Assembly: GCF_017168335.1 (NCBI RefSeq)
Contig: NZ_JABFAU010000086.1
Span: forward strand, 1 to 64,000
DNA length: 64,000 nucleotides
Reading direction: 5' to 3'
Source of the DNA: Rhodococcus sp. KRD162
Lineage (GTDB): Bacteria > Actinomycetota > Actinomycetes > Mycobacteriales > Mycobacteriaceae
Part shown: positions 58,141-64,000 of the stretch, piece after piece
Numbering within the stretch: position 1 is the stretch's first letter
Layout: each line of letters starts with the position of its first letter
The notes under the pieces: model-generated
What the model saw: the letters and a program-made list of their open reading frames with translations, nothing else
What the model was told of the DNA's origin: nothing
Database searches by the model: none
Made by a program: the position numbers and the translations under genes

Positions 58141-58640
58141 TTACGAACTCCGTTCACACAGCCGGCGCAGCGGCGCTGCTCGGCGCACGAGTCGATGGCC
58201 TCGACTATGGTTTGGTACCCGGTACAGCGGCAGTAGTTCGACGCCACCACCTCACGGATCTGTTCCTTGGTGGCATCGGGGTTCTCGGCGAGGTAGCCCT
58301 CGGCCAGCATCAGGAATCCCGGTGTGCAGAAGCCGCATTGCAGTCCGTGGTGGTCTGCGAATGCCTGCTGCAGATCGTTCAATGCACCGTCGACGCCGAG
58401 TGATTCGACGGTCTCGATCTGTGAGTTCTCCACCTGCGCTGCGAAGGTCAGGCACGCGCGGGCCGGCTTACCGTCGATCAGCACGGTGCAGGCGCCGCAC
58501 ACGCCGTGCTCACAGCCGACGTGGGTTCCGGTGAGCTGCAGATCGTGCCGCAACACGTCGACCAGAGTACGGCGTGGTTCGGTGATCACCTCACGGACAA
58601 TGCCGTTGACGCTCAGCTCGATCAGTTGCTTGTTGCTCAT
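58137..58640 (-). CDS. 2Fe-2S subunit of a molybdenum hydroxylase (CoxS-type)
   Basis: A 167-residue small subunit. The plant-ferredoxin-type cluster motif is GCEHGVCGACTVL with the downstream Cys in ARACLTFA; the second, helical cluster motif is CGFCTPG with CRCTGY. These two 2Fe-2S centres carry electrons from the molybdopterin to FAD. An extra C-terminal pair (RRCAGC) is present. The ATG overlaps the stop of the molybdopterin subunit gene (ATGA). Confidence 0.95.
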   Translation of the reverse strand: MSNKQLIELSVNGIVREVITEPRRTLVDVLRHDLQLTGTHVGCEHGVCGACTVLIDGKPARACLTFAAQVENSQIETVESLGVDGALNDLQQAFADHHGLQCGFCTPGFLMLAEGYLAENPDATKEQIREVVASNYCRCTGYQTIVEAIDSCAEQRRCAGCVNGVRK

Positions 58641-61003
58641 GGCCTTCCCTTCGCCAATGCCGCCTGAACTGCCACGGGGGTGATCGGCGTGTCGTTCAGT
58701 TCGACTCCGGTGGAACGTAATGCGTCGTTGACGGCGTTGAGTACGGCGGCAGGTGCACCGATCGTGCCACCCTCACCTGCTCCCTTGGCACCGGATTCGG
58801 TGAACAGGCAGGGGGTTTCGAGGTGATGGATCTCGATGTCCGGGATTTCGCAGGCAGTGGGCACTTTGTAGTCGATGAAGCTGGCGCACAGAGGATTTCC
58901 ATGGTCGTCGTACGACACCTGCTCGAACAACGCACCGGCGATGCCCTGGGCGATCCCGCCGCGGCACTGCCCCTCGACGATCTTGGGGTTGATGGCGACG
59001 CCGCAGTCCTCGACGCACGCATATTTCAGTATCTCCACCCGGCCGGTGCCCTCGTGCAACTCCACGACGACGCCGTGGGTGGCGTTGGAGAACGTACCGT
59101 CGTTGAACACGTCGAAGCTGGCCGTCGCGGACAGTCCTGGATCGACACCTTTCGGTAGCAGTTGCGCCTTCAGGTACGCGACGTCGGCGATGTCCCGGTA
59201 CGTGACGTACTTCGAGTGGTCGTCGCGCTGACGGACCCGCCCCGATGCCAGCTCGACGTTGTCGTCACGGGTCTCGAGCAGGTGCGCCGCGATCTCACAC
59301 AGTTTGTCTCCCAGTTTGTTCGACGCCAATGCCACAGCACTGCCACCGATGGTGATCGAGCGGGAGGCGAACGACCCGAATCCGTAGGTGATGCGGTCGG
59401 TGTCGCCCTGCACGATCTTGACCTGGTCGACCGCGATGCCCAGTCGGTCGGCGACGATCTGCGCCATCGTGGTCTCGTGACTCTGCCCGTGGCTCATCGT
59501 TCCGGTGGTCACGACGACGGTGCCGGAGGTGTCCATCCTGACCTCCGAGATGTCGAACCCGGGTACCACGTTCATCTTTCGGGCCGCGAAGGCGCTGCTG
59601 CCGTATCCGGTTCGCTCGCTGAAGCACGAGTATCCGATGCCGATGTGTCGGCCCTCAGCGGTCGCCCGCTCCTGGAAGTCGTACCACCCACCGTCTCGTA
59701 GCGTCTGCTCGCACAAGTTCAGCGCCTCGAGGTACGAGCCCGGGTCGTAGGTGATGTTGTTGACGCCGGTGTACGGGAAAGCGGTGATGACGTTGCGCCG
59801 CCTGATCTCCACTGCGTCGAGCTGCAGTTCAGGAGCCGCTCGCTCGAACAGTCGCTCCATCACCATGACGTACTGCGGCCGGGACACCCCGCGATACGGC
59901 GCGGTCGGTGCCTTGTTGCTGAACACCGAACGACCCCGCACTCGGTACGCCGGAACCTGATACACCCCCGGCATTTCCGCCGAGGCCATGAGCGGCTCGA
60001 TGCCCGCTGTGAAGGGGTAGCAGGAGTACGCACCCATGTCGCACACGACATCTGCGTCGACGCCGAGGATGTGTCCCTCGGCGTCGAATGCCGCCCGCAC
60101 GTCGTACTGCTGTTCGCGTGCCAGGAAGGATGCCGTCAGGGCATCCTTGCGATCCTCGATCCACTTGATCGGGCGACGAAGTTTCAATGCCGCTGCGGCG
60201 ACGGCGATCTCCTCGCGACCGACGACGCACTTCTGCCCGAACCCACCGCCCATGTCGGGCACGACCACCCGAACCTGACGTTCGTCGAGACCGAGGCACC
60301 GTGCGGTGACGGTACGGACCTGGTGCGGGACCTGCGTACAGATGTACATGATCAGCTGCTCGTCGCGGTCGTCCCAGTACGCGATGCACCCGCGTGTCTC
60401 GAGCGGAAGTGCGTTCTGGCGGCCGGTCCTCGAGTGCACCGAGACCACGGTGTGCGCGCCGTCGAAGATCTCGTCGATTCCGTCACTGGCAAACATCTGT
60501 ACGTCGACGACGGTGTTGTTCGGAACCGAATCGTGAACCAGAGGCACGCCCTCGGACATGGCCTGATCTGCGGAGGTGACGGCGGTGCCGGCCCGGTACG
60601 ACACCCGGGCTGCCTCGAGCCCGTCCTCGACGAGGTAGGCATCGTCGGCGAGGACGATGGCCAGCGGCTCGCCGACGTAGCGGACCACGTCGTGTGCGAG
60701 GACCGGCATATCGGTGGGTACGAATTCGCTGAGTGGACGGGACAATTCGGCACGGATCGGCTGCAGGTCCAAGTCCGCCGCAGTGAAGACGCCGCGCACA
60801 CCCTCGACTCCGGCGACATCACCGACGTCCAGACCGGTGATCGATCCGGCCGCGACGGTGCTGCGTACGAATTGAGCATGCAGCATTCCAGGTATCGCGA
60901 TGTCGTCGACGAATCGGGCTCGGCCGGTGAGCAATCGCGGGTCTTCGCGGCGTGCGACCGAGGTGCCGACGAATTTCGGCGTGAGAAGCTGATCGACGCT
61001 CAC
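58637..61003 (-). CDS. Molybdopterin subunit of a xanthine-dehydrogenase-family hydroxylase
   Basis: A 788-residue large subunit. Family segments are RREDPRLLTGRARFVDDI, GGGFGQKCVVGREEIAVAAA, the TAPYRGVSRPQY segment and a GAKGAGEGGTIGAPAAVLNA stretch containing the catalytic Glu region. The CO-dehydrogenase-specific active-site loop Cys is not evident, so a hydroxylase of an aromatic or N-heterocyclic substrate is more likely than CO oxidation. The GTG start overlaps the FAD subunit stop (GTGA). Confidence 0.92.
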   Translation of the reverse strand: MSVDQLLTPKFVGTSVARREDPRLLTGRARFVDDIAIPGMLHAQFVRSTVAAGSITGLDVGDVAGVEGVRGVFTAADLDLQPIRAELSRPLSEFVPTDMPVLAHDVVRYVGEPLAIVLADDAYLVEDGLEAARVSYRAGTAVTSADQAMSEGVPLVHDSVPNNTVVDVQMFASDGIDEIFDGAHTVVSVHSRTGRQNALPLETRGCIAYWDDRDEQLIMYICTQVPHQVRTVTARCLGLDERQVRVVVPDMGGGFGQKCVVGREEIAVAAAALKLRRPIKWIEDRKDALTASFLAREQQYDVRAAFDAEGHILGVDADVVCDMGAYSCYPFTAGIEPLMASAEMPGVYQVPAYRVRGRSVFSNKAPTAPYRGVSRPQYVMVMERLFERAAPELQLDAVEIRRRNVITAFPYTGVNNITYDPGSYLEALNLCEQTLRDGGWYDFQERATAEGRHIGIGYSCFSERTGYGSSAFAARKMNVVPGFDISEVRMDTSGTVVVTTGTMSHGQSHETTMAQIVADRLGIAVDQVKIVQGDTDRITYGFGSFASRSITIGGSAVALASNKLGDKLCEIAAHLLETRDDNVELASGRVRQRDDHSKYVTYRDIADVAYLKAQLLPKGVDPGLSATASFDVFNDGTFSNATHGVVVELHEGTGRVEILKYACVEDCGVAINPKIVEGQCRGGIAQGIAGALFEQVSYDDHGNPLCASFIDYKVPTACEIPDIEIHHLETPCLFTESGAKGAGEGGTIGAPAAVLNAVNDALRSTGVELNDTPITPVAVQAALAKGRP

Positions 61004-61851
61004 GTGGGCACTCCCTGCGAGACCAGTGCGTCACTGCAGGCTTCCGCGACCAACGTGCGCACCAGGGTGCGACGGTATTCGGCGGTGACCATGCCCTCGT
61101 CCTCCAGTTCCAATGATTGTGCCGCGGCGTCCGCACAGTCGGCGAACCTTCCACCGCCGGCGAGCACAGCCTCGGCTGCCGGGGATCGCATCGGGCTCGG
61201 GCCGACCCCCGCGAGGGCGACGCGTCCGCCGGAGACAGCGACGCCGTCGAGTTCGAGGGAGACTGCTGCGCCCACGATCGCGAAATCTCCCTGCCGCTCG
61301 GCGTATTCGGTCACCGCAGCGTGCGGCGCCGGGTTCGGGAACACGATCTCGACGATCATCTCGTCGAACGCGAGATCGGTCGAGTAGTACCCGAAGAAGA
61401 ACGAGTCGGACTCCACGGTTCGACGCCCCCGCACGCTCTCGACGACGATACGGGCGTCGAGCAGGACGGCGAGCAAGCACCATTCTGCAGTGGCGTCCGC
61501 GTGGGCGATGCTGCCTCCGACTGTGCCGCGGGTACGGATCGGGTAGTGCCCCACCCACCGCATGGCATCACGTAGAACAGCGAAGTCCGTTCCCACGTCA
61601 CCGGATTCGACGTCATGGTGGGTGGTGAGCGCGCCGATGTGCAGGCCGTCCGATTCTCGGCGGATGTAGCGCAGAGCGCTCAGCGCACCCACGTCGACCA
61701 GATGCCCCGGCCGGGCGAGGCGGAAGTTCATCATGGCGACCAGAGACTGGCCACCGGCGATGATCTTCGCGTCCTCGCCCAACTCCGCCAGCAGCCGCAC
61801 TGCACCCGAGACGTCGCGCGCCCGGTGGTAGTCGAACTGTGCGGGCTTCAT
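61000..61851 (-). CDS. FAD subunit of a molybdenum hydroxylase (CoxM-type)
   Basis: A 283-residue FAD-binding subunit. The two flavin motifs are AGGQSLVAMMNFRLARP and TRGTVGGSIAHADATAE. It passes electrons from the iron-sulfur subunit to an acceptor. The true ATG is at 61851 and overlaps the MFS stop by one base (TGATG); the open frame upstream of it is not coding. Gene order FAD, Mo, FeS, CoxG, XdhC is a complete enzyme plus maturation set. Confidence 0.94.
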   Translation of the reverse strand: MKPAQFDYHRARDVSGAVRLLAELGEDAKIIAGGQSLVAMMNFRLARPGHLVDVGALSALRYIRRESDGLHIGALTTHHDVESGDVGTDFAVLRDAMRWVGHYPIRTRGTVGGSIAHADATAEWCLLAVLLDARIVVESVRGRRTVESDSFFFGYYSTDLAFDEMIVEIVFPNPAPHAAVTEYAERQGDFAIVGAAVSLELDGVAVSGGRVALAGVGPSPMRSPAAEAVLAGGGRFADCADAAAQSLELEDEGMVTAEYRRTLVRTLVAEACSDALVSQGVPT

Positions 61852-63281
61852 CAGACCCGGGCCTCGCCTGCTACTACCTCGGCGGGTTCGTCGACGAGTG
61901 TGTCCAGTTCGCGTCCCTTGGTCTCCGGTGCGAAATACGCCATCCAGATCACCGCGAACAACACGAAGGCAGTGACGATGCCGAAGGTCAACGGAAGACC
62001 CAGGATCGGCCACATGACGGATCCGAAGAGCAGTGGCGCGAAGCCCGTGGCCACCCGACTGACCGAGGATGCGTACCCGAAACCCGAGGCGCGGATGCTG
62101 GTGGGGTACAGCTCGGAGACGTAGCAGTAGAGCACCGGGATGGTGAGCTGAATGACGAACCCGAAGATGCCGAGCCAGATCAGCGCAGCCGACTGAATGT
62201 CGAGCATGACGGCGAACATGACCAGCGCACTACCCGCGATCGGACCGGACAGCCCGATGACCCACTTGCGGCCGAAGATCTCCACGATGAACGCCGAGGT
62301 GAGCACACCGACGATACCGACTCCGGTCATGAGCGTCGTACCGGCGAAAGCTGCGAACTCCCCGTAGCCCTCGGCGCGCAGAATGGACGGCATCCAGCTC
62401 AGGGCTGCGTAGTAGAGCAGCATGATCGACACGAACAGCATCCAGGCTGCGGCGGTGATCCGGGGGCTGTAGCGCCAGACCGATTTCAACTGCGTCAGAG
62501 CAGCTTTCATCCCACCGGCACCCTTCGGTGCCGTATCCGCGACGATCACGTACTCGACGGCCTCGGATCCGGTGCGTGTCACCATGTCGTCGATGACGGC
62601 GCGGGCCTCGTCTTCTCGGCCGACCTTGGCCAGGTATATCGGTGACTCCGGGATGCCGCGTCGCACCCAGAACAGCAGCAGCGCAGGCAGAACCATGAAC
62701 AGCAGCATGTAGCGCCAGCGAACGTCACCGTCGATCGGGACCAGAAGTGTTGCCACGACGCCGCAGACGGTGGCACCGATCGGCCACCAGACGTCCATCG
62801 CGGACAGGATCTTGCCGCGAATGCGGCGTGGTGAGAATTCGCTGACCAACGCGTAGTCCACCGGGATGCAACCGCCGAGGCCGAACCCGGCAAGGAACCG
62901 CAGGATGATGAAGATCTCGAAGTTCGGCGCGAAGGCACCGAGGACCGAGAACAGCGCGAAGATCAACAGCGTCAACGAGAATGCACGTTTTCGCCCGACT
63001 CGGTCGGCGATCGTTCCCCACACGACGGCACCGACGGCCATGCCGATCAGATTGCCGGTGGCGACGAGCCCGCGCTCGGCCTGGGACAGATCCCAGTAGG
63101 TCCCGAGAAGCGGAGTCAAGAAGCCGTTCAGCGCCACGTCCCAGGCGTCGAACATGTAACCCAACCCGCCGATGATGAAGATCTTGCCCTGCACACCCCA
63201 TTTCCAGGGGAGTTCCTGTACTACCTGATCACCAGTCTTCATCGCAGCCTCCGGCGCGGTGTTGTGGTCCGAAGTGGTCAT
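61851..63281 (-). CDS. MFS transporter of a catabolic operon
   Basis: A 476-residue major facilitator of the sugar/aromatic-acid-type superfamily. It has 12 helices, the cytoplasmic loop motif IADRVGRKRAFS after helix 2, PESPIYLAK in the middle loop, and ELYPTSIRASGFGYASSVSR late. The ATG at 63281 overlaps the monooxygenase stop (ATGA). It lies between a flavin monooxygenase and a molybdenum hydroxylase, so import of their aromatic or N-heterocyclic substrate is likely. Confidence 0.9.
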   Translation of the reverse strand: MTTSDHNTAPEAAMKTGDQVVQELPWKWGVQGKIFIIGGLGYMFDAWDVALNGFLTPLLGTYWDLSQAERGLVATGNLIGMAVGAVVWGTIADRVGRKRAFSLTLLIFALFSVLGAFAPNFEIFIILRFLAGFGLGGCIPVDYALVSEFSPRRIRGKILSAMDVWWPIGATVCGVVATLLVPIDGDVRWRYMLLFMVLPALLLFWVRRGIPESPIYLAKVGREDEARAVIDDMVTRTGSEAVEYVIVADTAPKGAGGMKAALTQLKSVWRYSPRITAAAWMLFVSIMLLYYAALSWMPSILRAEGYGEFAAFAGTTLMTGVGIVGVLTSAFIVEIFGRKWVIGLSGPIAGSALVMFAVMLDIQSAALIWLGIFGFVIQLTIPVLYCYVSELYPTSIRASGFGYASSVSRVATGFAPLLFGSVMWPILGLPLTFGIVTAFVLFAVIWMAYFAPETKGRELDTLVDEPAEVVAGEARV

Positions 63282-64000
63282 CGGACGAACGAGTAATGGA
63301 ATTTCTCGTCGTCGCTGTCGTCGAGCGGAGTACCGCTCCACAGCCAGTCGTACGAGATGTCGGACTCCCCATCGAACGACGCCAGTGTCGCGTCCCGCTT
63401 CTGTTGCTCGGGTCCATCGGGTATGTGATAGAAGGTCTTGTTCTGCAGGCTCGCGTCCTGGACCATCCGCGCGTGCCGGGCTCGGCGAAAGACATAGCGC
63501 GCCAACGCGTCGTCGATTCCGCTCGAGGTGACCTTCGCGAGTTCCTCGGCGAGCACTGCCGCATCTTCCATCGCCTGCGACGCGCCCTGCGCCTGATACG
63601 GCAGCATGGCGTGGCACGCGTCGCCCAGCAACGCGACGCGGCCGTCGGTCCAGCGAGGATCAGGTCTGCGGTAGTAGAGCGCCTGGCACAGCACGTTCTC
63701 GTCGGCCTTCGACAACATCGCGTGGGCGCGGTCGTCCCAGTCCGGGAACGTCCCCATCAGTTCCTCGGGCCCGACGAGCCGAGGTCCGCCGTCGCGAACC
63801 TCGTCGGTGCACGGTGCCAGCGCAACGACATTGAGATATTCACCGTTGCGAATCATGTAGTGCACCAGGTGTCGGTCGGGCCCGTACCAGATGGTGCTCT
63901 GGTATCGGTCGACGAGCCAGCGTGTGGCCGGATCCTTGACGATCCGATCGCCGGGAATGAGTGCGCGGTAGGCCATTTCACCGGAGAACACCAGAGTGTC
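63278..64000 (-). CDS. FAD-dependent aromatic monooxygenase, C-terminal part (cut by the window edge)
   Basis: The visible 240 or so residues are the C-terminal two thirds of a class A flavin monooxygenase; the N-terminal GxGxxG part lies beyond position 64000. Features are YRALIPGD, YGPDRHLVHYMIRNGEYLNV and the FAD-ribityl motif LLGDACHAMLPYQAQGASQA, followed by MEDAAVLAEEL. This pattern is shared by salicylate hydroxylases and 6-hydroxynicotinate 3-monooxygenases. With a molybdenum hydroxylase and an importer in the same operon, a nicotinate-like pathway is a reasonable guess, but the substrate is not proven. Confidence 0.88.
   Translation of the reverse strand, partial: DTLVFSGEMAYRALIPGDRIVKDPATRWLVDRYQSTIWYGPDRHLVHYMIRNGEYLNVVALAPCTDEVRDGGPRLVGPEELMGTFPDWDDRAHAMLSKADENVLCQALYYRRPDPRWTDGRVALLGDACHAMLPYQAQGASQAMEDAAVLAEELAKVTSSGIDDALARYVFRRARHARMVQDASLQNKTFYHIPDGPEQQKRDATLASFDGESDISYDWLWSGTPLDDSDDEKFHYSFVR

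Noticed and set aside
56322..61851. Carbon-monoxide dehydrogenase operon
   Set aside because: Subunit names are shared with Cox proteins, but the context includes an organic-acid-type MFS importer and an aromatic monooxygenase, and I do not see the CO-specific active-site Cys loop.

Overview
The window is high-GC DNA from an actinobacterium. Gene content points to a mycolic-acid bacterium of the Rhodococcus/Nocardia type: a monomeric NADP isocitrate dehydrogenase, a mycobacterial-type lysine 6-aminotransferase, an MbtH protein, a DUF222/HNH (13E12-type) nuclease, a DUF4185 secreted protein and an EspC/LpqN-like type VII secretion operon. The genus is inferred from gene families only. No rRNA, tRNA, insertion sequence, prophage or CRISPR array was seen.

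Layout. 1-4080: icd (minus) and an aldehyde dehydrogenase (plus), closed by a perfect 12-bp hairpin. 4092-28860: one long minus-strand operon for a nonribosomal peptide. Transcribed order: small membrane protein, NRPS1 (C-A-T-C-A-T-E-C), TauD-type oxygenase, NRPS2 (A-T), NRPS3 (C-A-T-C), PvdE/SyrD-type ABC exporter, MbtH, lysine 6-aminotransferase, NRPS4 (A-T), MMPL transporter, membrane-anchored S12 serine hydrolase. Most junctions overlap by 4 nt. 28861-29063: divergent control region with two tandem palindromes. 29064-31978: UbiA prenyltransferase and a two-component system, plus strand. 32024-32212: remnant of an ABM-type monooxygenase gene. 32260-41157: alpha/beta hydrolase, acetamidase-like lipoprotein and a Dpp/Opp-type peptide ABC transporter. 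41158-48574: mixed small genes, including peptide deformylase, a DUF4185 protein, an HNH nuclease and a DUF2231 membrane protein. 48601-48893: a 22-bp tandem repeat and an operator-like palindrome in front of a UvrA-like ATPase. 51308-52249: FecB-like lipoprotein. 52251-55019: four-gene type VII secretion-type operon. 55294-56412: MFS transporter. 56322-64000: minus-strand catabolic operon with a flavin monooxygenase (cut by the window edge), an MFS transporter, a molybdenum hydroxylase (FAD, Mo and 2Fe-2S subunits), CoxG and XdhC.

The most interesting system is the NRPS operon. Read in gene order it gives five C-A-T modules. Modules 3 and 5 are split, with the C domain ending one protein and A-T forming the next, and each split A-T gene lies next to a candidate tailoring or precursor enzyme. 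There is no thioesterase or reductase release domain. The operon ends with an MMPL pump and a serine hydrolase that has a signal peptide, an S12 domain and three C-terminal membrane helices, the layout of the colibactin prodrug peptidase ClbP. With the PvdE-like exporter this suggests that a precursor peptide is made inside, exported and trimmed outside. The divergent palindromes and the neighbouring NarL-type response regulator look like the control circuit. The product, the substrate calls and the maturation model are inferences.
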